Assembly: GCA_036563505.1 (NCBI GenBank)
Contig: DATCMH010000002.1
Span: forward strand, 434,001-498,000
Reading direction: 5' to 3'
Length of the DNA: 64,000 nucleotides
From: DATCMH01 sp036563505
GTDB lineage: Bacteria; Pseudomonadota; Alphaproteobacteria; Rhizobiales; Beijerinckiaceae
Every line of letters starts with the position of its first letter. Within the stretch, counting starts at the first letter, position 1. Positions 32,630 to 41,460 of this stretch are shown here, one piece after another. The notes beneath the pieces are model-generated. The model was not told the origin of the DNA, did not search any database, and saw only the letters and a program-made list of their open reading frames with translations. The position numbers and the translations under genes were made by a program.

Positions 32630-34033
32630 TCAGTGCGCCATGGCTTTCAGGACATTGTCGACGACCTTCTTGGCGTCGCCGAACAGCATCAGGGTGTTGT
32701 CACGGAAGAACAGCTCGTTCTCGACGCCGGCATACCCTGAGCCCATGCCGCGCTTGATGAAGAGCACGGTCTTGGCCTTCTCCACGTCGAGCACGGGCAT
32801 GCCGTAGATCGGCGAGGCCTTGTCGGTCTTGGCCGCCGGGTTCGTGACGTCGTTGGCGCCGATGACGAAGGCTACGTCGGCTTGCGCGAACTCGCCGTTG
32901 ATGTCCTCAAGTTCGAAGACCTCGTCGTAGGGCACGCTCGCCTCGGCCAAGAGCACGTTCATGTGGCCCGGCATGCGGCCCGCCACGGGGTGGATGGCGT
33001 ACTTCACCTCGACGCCCGCCTTCTTGAGGAGGTCGGCCATCTCGCGCAAGGAGTGCTGCGCCTGCGCCACCGCCATGCCGTAGCCCGGGACGATGATGAC
33101 CTTCTCGGCGTTCTGCATGATGTAGGCGGCGTCGTCCGCCGAGCCCTGCTTGACCGGCCGGGCCTCGACCGCGCCGGCAGCCGCCGTGGCGGAGTCCCCA
33201 CCGAAGCCGCCAAGGATGACGGAGACGAAGCTCCGGTTCATCGCCTTGCACATGATGTAGGACAGGATCGCGCCCGACGACCCGACCAGCGCGCCCGTGA
33301 TGATCAGGGCGAGGTTGCCCAGCGTGAAGCCGATGCCGGCGGCCGCCCAGCCCGAGTAGGAGTTGAGCATCGACACGACGACGGGCATGTCGGCGCCGCC
33401 GATCGGGATGATGAGCGTCACGCCGACGACGAAGCTCAAGAGGACCATGAGCCAGAAGGCGAGGTAGCTCTCCGTGCGCATGAAGATCGCGAGCAGGACG
33501 AGGATCGCCAGCCCCAGCCCGATATTGATGAGGTGACGGCTCGGCAGGAGGATCGGCTTGCCCGACATGCGTCCGTCGAGCTTCAGGAAGGCGATGACCG
33601 ACCCCGTGAAGGTGATGGCGCCGATCGCGACACCGAGGCCCATCTCGAAGAGCGAGGCGCCCTTGATGGTGCCGACCCCGCCGATGCCGAAAGCCTGGGG
33701 GGCATAAAGAGCAGCCGCCGCGACGAACACCGCCGCCAAGCCCACGCCGGAGTGGAAGGCGGCGACGAGCTGGGGCATCGCCGTCATCGGCACGCGCTTG
33801 GCGATCACGGCGCCCACGCCGCCGCCGAGCCCGAGGCCGAGGATCACCAGCGCCCAGCCGCCGGCGCCCGCGGGCGCCGCGAAGGCGAGCGTGGTGAGGA
33901 TGGCGAGCGCCATGCCCGCCATGCCGAACAGGTTGCCCTGGCGCGAGGTGGTCGGGTGCGAGAGCCCGCGCAGCGCCAGGATGAAGAGAACGCCGGCGAC
34001 GAGGTAGAGAAGGTTCGAGACGTTGGCCGACAT
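32630..34033 (-). CDS. pntB: NAD(P) transhydrogenase subunit beta PntB
   Basis: 467 residues from ATG 34033. Eight or nine membrane helices (domain II) come first, followed by the NADP-binding domain III with VIIVPGYGMAVAQAQHS, GHMNVLLAEASVPYDEVFELEDIN and FVIGANDVTNPAAKTD. Together with PntAA and PntAB it couples proton inflow to NADPH formation from NADH at the inner membrane. It begins four bases after pntAB. Confidence 0.97.
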   Translation of the reverse strand: MSANVSNLLYLVAGVLFILALRGLSHPTTSRQGNLFGMAGMALAILTTLAFAAPAGAGGWALVILGLGLGGGVGAVIAKRVPMTAMPQLVAAFHSGVGLAAVFVAAAALYAPQAFGIGGVGTIKGASLFEMGLGVAIGAITFTGSVIAFLKLDGRMSGKPILLPSRHLINIGLGLAILVLLAIFMRTESYLAFWLMVLLSFVVGVTLIIPIGGADMPVVVSMLNSYSGWAAAGIGFTLGNLALIITGALVGSSGAILSYIMCKAMNRSFVSVILGGFGGDSATAAAGAVEARPVKQGSADDAAYIMQNAEKVIIVPGYGMAVAQAQHSLREMADLLKKAGVEVKYAIHPVAGRMPGHMNVLLAEASVPYDEVFELEDINGEFAQADVAFVIGANDVTNPAAKTDKASPIYGMPVLDVEKAKTVLFIKRGMGSGYAGVENELFFRDNTLMLFGDAKKVVDNVLKAMAH

Positions 34034-34037
34034 CGCC

Positions 34038-34463
34038 TCAACCCTTCTTCTTGTACATCGCGAGCATGCGCTCGGTGACGAGGAAGCCGCCGAAGATGTT
34101 GATGCCGGCGAGCACGAGGGCGATGAAGCCGAAAGCCCGGGCAAGGCCCGTGCCCTGCGCGGTGAGCGGCACGCCCACCGCGAGCAGCGCGCCGACCACG
34201 ATCACCGAGGAGATGGCGTTCGTCACCGACATGAGCGGGGTGTGGAGCGCCGGCGTCACCTGCCAGACCACGTAGTAACCGACGAAGATCGCCAGCACGA
34301 AGATGGCGAAGCGGAACACGGTCGGGTCGATCGCGCCCTGGGTCGCGGCCGAGACGGCGAGCGCGATCTGATCGGCGATGGCTTGAGCCGAGTCGGCGGC
34401 CTGCCGGGCGGCCGCAGCCGCGGCGCGGGACTGCTCGATCGCTTGTTCGGGCGTGAGGGCCAT
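34038..34463 (-). CDS. pntAB: NAD(P) transhydrogenase subunit alpha part 2 PntAB
   Basis: 141 residues. After an Ala/Gln-rich N-terminal helix come four membrane helices (FAIFVLAIFVGYYVVW, VTNAISSVIVVGALLAV, LARAFGFIALVLAGINIFGGF). This is the membrane part of the alpha subunit, a separate gene in alphaproteobacteria as in Rhodospirillum. It sits between pntAA (43-bp gap) and pntB. Confidence 0.94.
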   Translation of the reverse strand: MALTPEQAIEQSRAAAAAARQAADSAQAIADQIALAVSAATQGAIDPTVFRFAIFVLAIFVGYYVVWQVTPALHTPLMSVTNAISSVIVVGALLAVGVPLTAQGTGLARAFGFIALVLAGINIFGGFLVTERMLAMYKKKG

Positions 34464-34506
34464 GGGCGTTCAGATCCCCGTCGCGTGAAGCCCGTCAGGG
34501 CTAGGG

Positions 34507-35646
34507 TCAGGCCTTGGGCTGGAAGGCGGTGTGGACGATCGCCCCGTCGCGGGTGAGGCAGGTGGCCTTGACGAGTTCGTCGTCCCAGTTGGGCTTGAGG
34601 TTCTTCGCTTCTTTGTCGACGAGGGTTTCGACGAAGGCGAAGAGGTTCTTGGCATAGAGCGCGGAGGCGGTGGCCGCGAGCCGCCCGGGCATGTTGAGGT
34701 GGCCGACGATCGTCACCCCGTTCTCGGTGGTCACCACCTCGCCGGGCTTGGACGCCTCGCAGTTGCCGCCCCGCTCGACCGCGAGGTCCACGACCACGGA
34801 GCCGGGCCGCATGGCGGCTACCATCGCCTTCGTGACGAGGGTCGGGGCCGGCCGGCCCGGGATGAGGGCCGTCGTGATGACGATGTCCTGCTTGGCGATG
34901 TGGGAGGCAACGAGCTCCGCCTGCTTGGCGCGGTATTCCGCCGACATCTCCTTGGCGTAGCCGCCCGCCGTCTCGGCCTGCTTGAACTCCTCGTCCTCAA
35001 CCGCCACGAACTTGGCGCCGAGGCTCTCCACCTGCTCCTTGGCGGCGGGCCGCACGTCGGTGGCGGTCACCACCGCGCCGAGGCGCCGCGCCGTGGCGAT
35101 GGCCTGAAGGCCCGCCACGCCCGCGCCCATGACGAAGACGCGGGCGGCCGGAACGGTGCCCGCCGCCGTCATCATCATCGGCATGGCGCGCCCGTAGGCC
35201 GCCGTTCCGTCGATCACGGCCCGGTAGCCGGCGAGGTTCGCCTGGCTCGAGAGCACATCCATGACCTGGGCGCGGGTGATGCGCGGCATCAGCTCCATGG
35301 CGAAAGCCGAGATTCCGGCCTCGGCCATGGACTTCACCGCGTCCTCGTGCCCGTAAGGATCCATGACGGCGATGACGAGGGCGCCGCGGGGCAGGATGGA
35401 CAGCTCTTCGCCGGCCGGCCGGCGCACCTTGAGCACCACGTCGGCGTCCCGGGCCGCGCCCTCCGCCGACGGCTCAATCCGGGCGCCCGCGGCCTCGAAC
35501 TCACCGTCTGGAACCCCTGCCTTCACGCCGGCCCCGGCCTGGACGGTGACCTCGGCGCCGAGCCCGCGGTAGCGCTTCACCGTTTCAGGGGTGGCGGCGA
35601 CGCGCGGCTCGGACGGATCGGTCTCTGTGAGAACGGCGATCTTCAT
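34507..35646 (-). CDS. pntAA: NAD(P) transhydrogenase subunit alpha part 1 PntAA
   Basis: 379 residues, soluble domain I binding NAD(H). The N-terminus MKIAVLTETDPSEPRVAATP is characteristic. The Rossmann loop is VFVMGAGVAGLQAIATARRLGAVVTATDVR, and the mobile-loop region follows AKEMSAEYRAKQAELV. It heads the pntAA-pntAB-pntB run. A small COX4-like gene lies 50 bp upstream on the same strand. Confidence 0.96.
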   Translation of the reverse strand: MKIAVLTETDPSEPRVAATPETVKRYRGLGAEVTVQAGAGVKAGVPDGEFEAAGARIEPSAEGAARDADVVLKVRRPAGEELSILPRGALVIAVMDPYGHEDAVKSMAEAGISAFAMELMPRITRAQVMDVLSSQANLAGYRAVIDGTAAYGRAMPMMMTAAGTVPAARVFVMGAGVAGLQAIATARRLGAVVTATDVRPAAKEQVESLGAKFVAVEDEEFKQAETAGGYAKEMSAEYRAKQAELVASHIAKQDIVITTALIPGRPAPTLVTKAMVAAMRPGSVVVDLAVERGGNCEASKPGEVVTTENGVTIVGHLNMPGRLAATASALYAKNLFAFVETLVDKEAKNLKPNWDDELVKATCLTRDGAIVHTAFQPKA

Positions 35647-35696
35647 GGCTCATCCCAAGCTGTGGCATCGGCCGGCACGGAGTCCCGCGCCGCGGG

Positions 35697-35987
35697 TCAG
35701 TAGAGGATCATGAGGACGAGCAGGAGACCCGCCACCGCGGCCGGCGCGCGCCAGCCGACGGACGGCGAGAAGGCGCCGATCGCGCCGGCGATGCCCGAGA
35801 GGATCACCCCGAGAATGGCGGTCATCCAGGCCTGCTTCACGCCGCCGAGCGCCAGGGCCAACACCCAGCAGATGACCACCGCCGAGCCGATCTCGGCGAA
35901 GCGGACGAAGCCATGATAGGTCGCCTCGTGCGACGGCCCGTCCATGTCCGGGCTATAGCCCTGAGGTCCCTGTTTCGTCTCCGCCAT
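35697..35987 (-). CDS. aa3-type cytochrome c oxidase subunit IV-like membrane protein
   Basis: 96 residues from ATG 35987, with AGAAGG upstream. The segment DMDGPSHEATYHGFVRFAEIGSAVVICWVLALAL matches the short bacterial aa3 oxidase subunit IV domain. Two further hydrophobic stretches extend it (WMTAILGVILSGIAGAIGAF and APAAVAGLLLVLMILY). The role at the oxidase is inferred; genes of this kind commonly sit just upstream of pntAA in Hyphomicrobiales, as here, so a link to transhydrogenase is also possible. Confidence 0.8.
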   Translation of the reverse strand: MAETKQGPQGYSPDMDGPSHEATYHGFVRFAEIGSAVVICWVLALALGGVKQAWMTAILGVILSGIAGAIGAFSPSVGWRAPAAVAGLLLVLMILY

Positions 35988-36090
35988 CACCTTCTGCCCT
36001 GGTTCCTGCCATCCCCGGTTTTCTTGGGCTTTAGCGCATGCGGGCATGGGCCGCAATCACGCCCTTGGGGGGTGGTCGCGGAAGGCGCGC

Positions 36091-37458
36091 TCAGACGGGA
36101 ACCGGCAGCCCCGCGCGGGTCAGCGCCGCGGTCTGGCGGCTCGCCAGATCCTCCAGCGAGAAGCGGGCGATCTCCTCCTCGAAGAGCCGGTGATAGTTGA
36201 GCTCCGCCTTGAGGTGCAGGAACACGGACCCCAAGCCGACAGCCGCCCGGTCCATGAACACGAATTCGCGCGGCACGGTCACCGGCCCCTTCTCCTTGAG
36301 GGCGCGATGCACCTCGAAGGCCTGCCGGCGGCCGTACTCGCCGGGCTTCACGCCGTCGGCGATGCTGCGCACCCGGTCCTCGAGCAGCGGCCCGTAGATG
36401 AAGCCCGCCCAGATGTTGAGGATGTCGATGAGCTCGTTCGAGAGGCGCTTGAATCCCCAGGTCTCGTAGGCATGAACGACCCGGTCGCGCTCGCCGTGCA
36501 GCAGGCCTTGGTAGAGGTCGACCACCCCGCCGACGAAGCGGGGGTGAAAGATGCGAATGCAGCCGTAGTCGAGGAGGTTGATGCCGGCGGGCTCACCGCC
36601 TTCCGAAAACACGGTGTAGTTGCCCAGATGCGGATCACCATGGATGACGGCGGCGTGGCTGAACGGGTGCCACCAGGCCCGGAACATGGCGACCGCCAGG
36701 CGGTTGCGGGTGTCGAGATCCGCGTCGACGTAGTTCAGGATCTTGGTACCCTCAAGCCAGCCCAGGGTGAGAAGGCGCTTCGTCGAGAGATCCGGGTGAA
36801 GCGTTGGAACACGCACCTCGGCGATGTCCGAGAGCGCATCGGCGTAGAGGCGGACGTTGCGTCCCTCGCGCTCGTAGTCGAGCTCCTCGCGCACCCGCTC
36901 GCCGATCTCCTTGGCGATCTCGCGGGTATCGATGGCCGGGTCCATGCGCCGGTGCAGGGCGAAGGCGATCTCGAGCTGGCCGAGATCGGCCTCCACGGCG
37001 GATTGCATGTCGGGGTACTGCAGCTTGCAGGCGAGCGGGGCTCCGTCCGTGGTGCTGGCGCGGTGAACTTGGCCCAGCGACGCCGCGGCCGCCGGCCTGA
37101 GGTCGAAGGTTCCGAACCGAGCCTGCCAGTTCGCGCCGAGCTCGGCCTGCATGCGGCGCTTGACGAAAGCCGCGCCCATCGGCGGCGCCTCGGACTGAAG
37201 CTTCTGCAGCTCGGCGGCGTACTCGGGCGGGATCGCGTCGGGGATGGTGGCGAGGAGCTGCGCCACCTTCATGATCGGGCCTTTCAGCCCGCCGAGCGCC
37301 TGGGCGAGCGCCGCCGCATTCGACACGTCCTCGCCCTTGCGCCCGAACAGCCTCGCCCCGGCCATGCGCGCCGCGACCCCACCCATGTTGGTGCCGACGC
37401 GCGCGTAGCGCGCCGCGCGGGCGGAGAAGCGGTTGGCTTCGGCGTCAATGTCACTCAT
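36091..37458 (-). CDS. ABC1/AarF (UbiB-COQ8) family atypical kinase
   Basis: 455 residues. The family's KxGQ-type N-terminal motif appears as KVAQ (64-67, in GPIMKVAQLLATIPDAIPPEY). The Ala-rich nucleotide loop is AAAASLGQVH (123-132), and the conserved Lys is 145 (LACKLQY). The catalytic-loop Asp lies in HGDPHLGNY and the metal-binding DYG in NLLDYGCIRIF. COQ8-like proteins support ubiquinone synthesis through an ATPase activity. There is no C-terminal membrane helix as in UbiB, so it is nearer COQ8/ADCK soluble forms. Confidence 0.9.
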   Translation of the reverse strand: MSDIDAEANRFSARAARYARVGTNMGGVAARMAGARLFGRKGEDVSNAAALAQALGGLKGPIMKVAQLLATIPDAIPPEYAAELQKLQSEAPPMGAAFVKRRMQAELGANWQARFGTFDLRPAAAASLGQVHRASTTDGAPLACKLQYPDMQSAVEADLGQLEIAFALHRRMDPAIDTREIAKEIGERVREELDYEREGRNVRLYADALSDIAEVRVPTLHPDLSTKRLLTLGWLEGTKILNYVDADLDTRNRLAVAMFRAWWHPFSHAAVIHGDPHLGNYTVFSEGGEPAGINLLDYGCIRIFHPRFVGGVVDLYQGLLHGERDRVVHAYETWGFKRLSNELIDILNIWAGFIYGPLLEDRVRSIADGVKPGEYGRRQAFEVHRALKEKGPVTVPREFVFMDRAAVGLGSVFLHLKAELNYHRLFEEEIARFSLEDLASRQTAALTRAGLPVPV

Positions 37459-37514
37459 GACGCGTTAAATGGAGCGCGCGATGCCGAACACCAACGGCTC
37501 TGCGCGTTTGCGTC

Positions 37515-37736
37515 TCAGGACTTAGCTAAAGTTGCTAGCGTCCCCTTATACTGCTGCATGACGCGGTCGAGCGCGCGACGCATTTCGGGACTCATCCTCG
37601 GCTTTTGGCGGACGACGAAGCCGTGCTCACTACTCGCGATCAGAGTGTCGCCAGGGCGAAAATCTTGCTCTTCCACGAACGTGGGTGGGAGCTCAATACA
37701 ACAATCATCGCCGACACGGAAAATTCGGAACGCCAT
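37515..37736 (-). CDS. AbrB/MazE/SpoVT-type DNA-binding protein (solitary antitoxin-like)
   Basis: 73 residues from ATG 37736; ATG 37751 or 37805 are possible. The swapped-hairpin pattern is present: FRIFRVGDDCCIELPPTFVEEQDFRPGDTLIASSEHGFVVRQKP. A short helical tail (SPEMRRALDRVMQQYKGTLATLA) would bind a toxin in MazE-like proteins. No toxin gene is adjacent. The surrounding 37.46-37.81 kb is visibly poorer in G+C than its neighbours, and codons such as AAA, TTA-type contexts and ACT are commoner, which suggests later acquisition. Confidence 0.75.
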   Translation of the reverse strand: MAFRIFRVGDDCCIELPPTFVEEQDFRPGDTLIASSEHGFVVRQKPRMSPEMRRALDRVMQQYKGTLATLAKS

Positions 37737-37814
37737 GGCCCAGTCTCGCATAATGAGGCTCGCCGGACAAACCTCGTGACAGGCGCTCAACGCCCGCTCA
37801 CGCACTGATGCGCC

Positions 37815-39665
37815 TCAGCCTTCCTCCATCGCCTCCAGCTCCCCAATCATCCCCTCGATCATGCCGAGCCCGATCTGCCAGAAGGCTGGGTCCTTCGCGT
37901 CGAGCCCGAAGGGGGCGAGGAGTTCGGCGTAAGGCTTGGTGCCGCCGGCCGACAGAAGCGCGAAGTAGCGCTCGACGAAGCCATCGATCGCCTTGGCGTA
38001 GACGCCGTAGAGCGAGTTCACGAGGCAGTCACCGAAGGCGTAGGCGTAGACGTAGAAGGGCGAGTGGATGAAGTGGGGAATGTAGGTCCAGAACGTCTCA
38101 TAGCCCGGGCCTAAGCGGATCGAGGGTCCGAGCGACTCGTCCTGCACCGACATCCAGAGCTCGCAGAGCTTGTCGGCGGTGAGCTCGCCGTTGCGGCGCT
38201 CCAGGTGCACCTTGCGCTCGAAGGAGTAGAAGGCGATCTGGCGCACCACCGTGTTGATCATGTCCTCGACCTTGGCCGCGAGCATGGCCTTGCGCTGGCG
38301 TGGATCGCTCGTGTGATCGAGGAGGCGGCGGAAGGTGAGCATCTCGCCGAAGACGCTCGCGGTCTCGGCAAGCGTCAGCGGGGTCGGGGCCATCAGCGCC
38401 CCGTTCGGGGCGGCGAGAACCTGGTGGACGCCGTGGCCGAGCTCGTGGGCCAAGGTCATCACGTCCCGCGGCTTGCCCTGATAATTCACGAGCACGTAGG
38501 GGTGCGCAGACGGGACCGTCGGGTGCGCGAAGGCGCCCGGCGCTTTGCCGGGGCGCACGGGCGCGTCGATCCAGCCCTCGTCGAAGAAGCGCCGGGCGAT
38601 GCCGGCCATGTCGGGCGAGAAACCGGCATAGGCGTCGAGCACCGTGTCGCGGGCCTCCTCCCACGGGATGGTCCGGCTCTCGACCTTGGGCAGGGGTGCG
38701 TTGCGGTCCCAGGATTCGAGCTTGTCCTTGCCGAACCACTTGGCCTTCAGGGCGTAGTAGCGGTGCGACAGGCGCGGATAGGCGTCGCGCACGGCCGAGA
38801 CCATGGCGTCCACCACCTCGCGCTCGACCCGATTGGCGAGGTGGCGGGAATCGGCCACGTCCTCGAAGCCGCGCCAGCGGTCGGAGATCTCCTTGTCCTT
38901 CGCAAGGGTATTTGTGATCAGGGTGAAGGTCCGGAGATTCGCTTTGAAGACCTTGGTCAGGGCCTCGGAGGCGTCGCGGCGCACGCTCTCGTCGGAATCC
39001 TGAAGCTTGTTCAGGGTCGGCTCGAGGGTGAGCTCCTCCCCGCGTACCTGGAACCGGAGCGCGGCGATGGTCTCGTCGAAGAGCCGATTCCAGGCGGAGC
39101 GTCCGCTCACCGACTTCTCGTGGAAGAGCTGCTCCAGCCGATCCTCGAGCTGGTAGGGCTTCTCGCGCCGGGTGTCCTCGATCCAAGGCCGGTAATGGGC
39201 CAGCGCCGGATCGGCCATCGCCGCGTCGATAAGCGCGTCGTCGATGCGGTTGAGCTCGAGGGTGAAGAACAGAAGCTCGCTCGACGCCGCGGTGAGGCGC
39301 TCCTGGGCGTCGCCGTAGAACTTCGCCCGCCGCGGATCGGTGGTGTCGCCGGAATAGACGAGGCCGGCATAGGACATGATCCGGCCGAGCAGATCCTCGA
39401 TCTCCTCGTAGCGGCGCACGGCTTGCGCGAAGTCGCCGTTCTCGATCAGCGCCAGCAGCTTGCCGCGATAGCTATCGGCGAATGCGCGGCAGTCGTTCTC
39501 CGCCCGCGCCAGATCCTCCGCGAAAGCGGCGGAGTCCATCGACGGATAGAGATGGGTCAGGTCCCACTCGGGCAACGTCCCGAGGGCCGCGGGGCTCAAG
39601 GACGCCATCTTGGCGGCGAGCGCCGCCTGCTGGCGCGCGCGCGGGTCATTCGGGGGCTGGAGCAT
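37815..39665 (-). CDS. Oligoendopeptidase F-like M3 metallopeptidase
   Basis: 616 residues, the usual length for PepF-type M3 enzymes. The zinc motif HELGHGVHQV lies near residue 400, with the downstream Glu in TLAETASVFGEM. The N-terminal helical domain begins PEWDLTHLYPSMDS. It hydrolyses short peptides in the cytoplasm. No signal peptide is seen. It is transcribed alone, divergent from the sigma-54 response regulator. Confidence 0.94.
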   Translation of the reverse strand: MLQPPNDPRARQQAALAAKMASLSPAALGTLPEWDLTHLYPSMDSAAFAEDLARAENDCRAFADSYRGKLLALIENGDFAQAVRRYEEIEDLLGRIMSYAGLVYSGDTTDPRRAKFYGDAQERLTAASSELLFFTLELNRIDDALIDAAMADPALAHYRPWIEDTRREKPYQLEDRLEQLFHEKSVSGRSAWNRLFDETIAALRFQVRGEELTLEPTLNKLQDSDESVRRDASEALTKVFKANLRTFTLITNTLAKDKEISDRWRGFEDVADSRHLANRVEREVVDAMVSAVRDAYPRLSHRYYALKAKWFGKDKLESWDRNAPLPKVESRTIPWEEARDTVLDAYAGFSPDMAGIARRFFDEGWIDAPVRPGKAPGAFAHPTVPSAHPYVLVNYQGKPRDVMTLAHELGHGVHQVLAAPNGALMAPTPLTLAETASVFGEMLTFRRLLDHTSDPRQRKAMLAAKVEDMINTVVRQIAFYSFERKVHLERRNGELTADKLCELWMSVQDESLGPSIRLGPGYETFWTYIPHFIHSPFYVYAYAFGDCLVNSLYGVYAKAIDGFVERYFALLSAGGTKPYAELLAPFGLDAKDPAFWQIGLGMIEGMIGELEAMEEG

Positions 39666-39770
39666 GGCTCTCGCGATCAGGTCCGGGGGTCTGCGTGCAT
39701 ATTGGCGGAGAGGGCGCTCCGATCAACCCGAACGGCCCCGCCTCGGTTCACCCCGGCCTGAGCGGAGCCG

Positions 39771-39785
39771 TTAACAAGCGCTTTA
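39771..39785 (+). promoter_or_regulatory. Near-consensus CtrA box before the sigma-54 regulator
   Basis: TTAA (39771-39774), seven bases, TTTA (39782-39785), one base off TTAA-N7-TTAA. It lies 50 bp before the start codon in the divergent region with the peptidase gene. Confidence 0.28.
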
Positions 39786-39834
39786 CCGTTTGGTCCCAGC
39801 ATCGCGCGCCAAAACGAGACAACCGGCAGGACCC

Positions 39835-41319
39835 ATGGCGAGCACGATCCTCATCGTCGACGACGATCCCGTCCAGCGCCGCCTGCTCGAGGCGATGATT
39901 CGCCGCTTCGGCTTCGAGGCGATCACGGCGGACAGCGGCGAGGAGGCGATCGCGCGGCTGCGCTCGGCAGAAGGAGCGCGGATCGACGTGGTCGTGCTCG
40001 ACCTCGTCATGCCGCGCCTCGACGGGCTCGCCGTCATGGAGCGCTTGCGGGAGGCCGGCGTCGAGACGCCCGTCATCGTGCAGACGGCGAACGGCTCCAT
40101 CGAGGCGGTGGTCAACGCCATGCGGGCCGGGGCCCTCGACTTCGTGGTCAAGCCCGTTGGCGCCGAACGACTCCAGGTCTCGATCAAGAACGCGCTGCGG
40201 GTCGACTCGCTCGAATCCGAGATCCGCTCCATGCGGCGGCGCGCCTCGGGCACGCTGACCTTCAAGGACCTTGCCACGAAGAGCCCGGACATGAGCCGGG
40301 TTATCCGCTTGGCCGAGCGCTCGGCCAAGTCCCACATCCCCGTGCTGATCGAGGGGGAGTCGGGCGTCGGCAAGGAGGTGCTGGCCCGGGCGATCCAGGG
40401 CTCCTCCGACCGTAAGGGCAAGCCCTTCGTCACCGTGAACTGCGGCGCGATCCCGGAGAACCTCGTCGAGTCGACCCTGTTCGGCCACGAGAAGGGAGCG
40501 TTTACCGGCGCCACCGAGAAGCATTCCGGCAAGTTCGTCGAGGCGAGCGGCGGCACACTCTTCCTCGACGAGATCGGGGAACTGCCGCTTGACGCGCAGG
40601 TCAAGCTGCTTCGCGCCATCCAGGAGGGCGAGGTCGACCCCGTCGGCGGCCGCAAACCCGTGCGGGTCGACATCCGCCTGATCTCCGCGACGAACCGTTC
40701 GCTCCTCGACCTCGTCAAGCAGGGACGCTTCCGCGAGGATCTCTATTACCGCCTCAACGTTTTCCCGATGACCCTGCCGCCGCTGCGCGCGCGCCGCGAC
40801 GACATCCCGGACCTCGCCCGTTCCTTCCTGTCGCGTTTCGCGGCGGAAGAGGGCAAGCGCATCCGCGGCTTCGCGCCTGAGGCCATGGCGCTCATCACGC
40901 GCTACGACTGGCCCGGCAACGTGCGCCAGCTCGAGAACGCGATGTTCCGCGCCGTGGTGCTGGCCGACGGCGACGAGATCACCGTGGCGGAGTTCCCCCA
41001 GATCGCGGCGCAGGTCGACGGCTTCGACGTGCGAATCCCGCCCGCCCCCGCCTTCGCCGACACGCCGGCGGCCCTCGCGCCGATCCGGGAGATCGTGCGC
41101 GTCGAGGTGCGGGACCCCAACGCCCTGTCCCTCGTCGACGAGGCGGGCGAACTGCGTAAGCTCGAGGAGATCGAGGCGGAGACGATCCGCTTCGCACTCC
41201 AGCACTATCGCGGGCACATGTCGGAAGTGTCGCGGCGCCTCGGCATCGGGCGCTCGACGCTCTACCGCAAGCTGAAGGAACTCGGGCTCGAGGAGGAAGC
41301 GGCGAGCGACGCGGCGTGA
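39835..41319 (+). CDS. NtrC-family sigma-54-dependent response regulator (orphan)
   Basis: 494 residues from ATG 39835. Receiver domain: DD at 9-10, phospho-acceptor Asp 56 (VVVLDLVMPRLDG), Lys in FVVKPVG. AAA+ domain: Walker A GESGVGKE (about 173-180), the sigma-54-contacting GAFTGA loop (about 221), Walker B GGTLFLDEIGELP and the arginine-finger region REDLYYRLNVFPM. A C-terminal Fis-type helix-turn-helix follows (HMSEVSRRLGIGRSTLYRKLKEL). No histidine kinase is near. The neighbours downstream, L,D-transpeptidase and DUF882, point to envelope control but do not prove it. Confidence 0.93.
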   Translation: MASTILIVDDDPVQRRLLEAMIRRFGFEAITADSGEEAIARLRSAEGARIDVVVLDLVMPRLDGLAVMERLREAGVETPVIVQTANGSIEAVVNAMRAGALDFVVKPVGAERLQVSIKNALRVDSLESEIRSMRRRASGTLTFKDLATKSPDMSRVIRLAERSAKSHIPVLIEGESGVGKEVLARAIQGSSDRKGKPFVTVNCGAIPENLVESTLFGHEKGAFTGATEKHSGKFVEASGGTLFLDEIGELPLDAQVKLLRAIQEGEVDPVGGRKPVRVDIRLISATNRSLLDLVKQGRFREDLYYRLNVFPMTLPPLRARRDDIPDLARSFLSRFAAEEGKRIRGFAPEAMALITRYDWPGNVRQLENAMFRAVVLADGDEITVAEFPQIAAQVDGFDVRIPPAPAFADTPAALAPIREIVRVEVRDPNALSLVDEAGELRKLEEIEAETIRFALQHYRGHMSEVSRRLGIGRSTLYRKLKELGLEEEAASDAA

Positions 41320-41460
41320 ACCCGCGGCCTCGAATCGGCGCGCAAGTGTTGCCGTAGTGCGCTTGCGCGGTCCGGCCTTAGCCTATGATGAAGGAACGTT
41401 CCCGGGCTTGATCGATTCATTCGGTCAAGCTGTCGGGAGCCAGCGAAGGAGTGCAGGGCC

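Noticed and set aside
32882..34078. Long plus-strand frame opposite pntB
   Set aside because: Asp/Arg/His-rich antisense shadow; pntB is unmistakable.
41369..41382. GG-N10-GC arrangement resembling a sigma-54 promoter before the L,D-transpeptidase gene
   Set aside because: The flanks read CGGTCC and TAGC rather than TGGCAC and TTGC, and GG-N10-GC is frequent by chance in G+C-rich DNA.
41363..41389. TTGCGC-N15-TATGAT as a sigma-70 promoter before the L,D-transpeptidase gene
   Set aside because: The spacing is short and the -35 box weak, so it is not listed as a feature.
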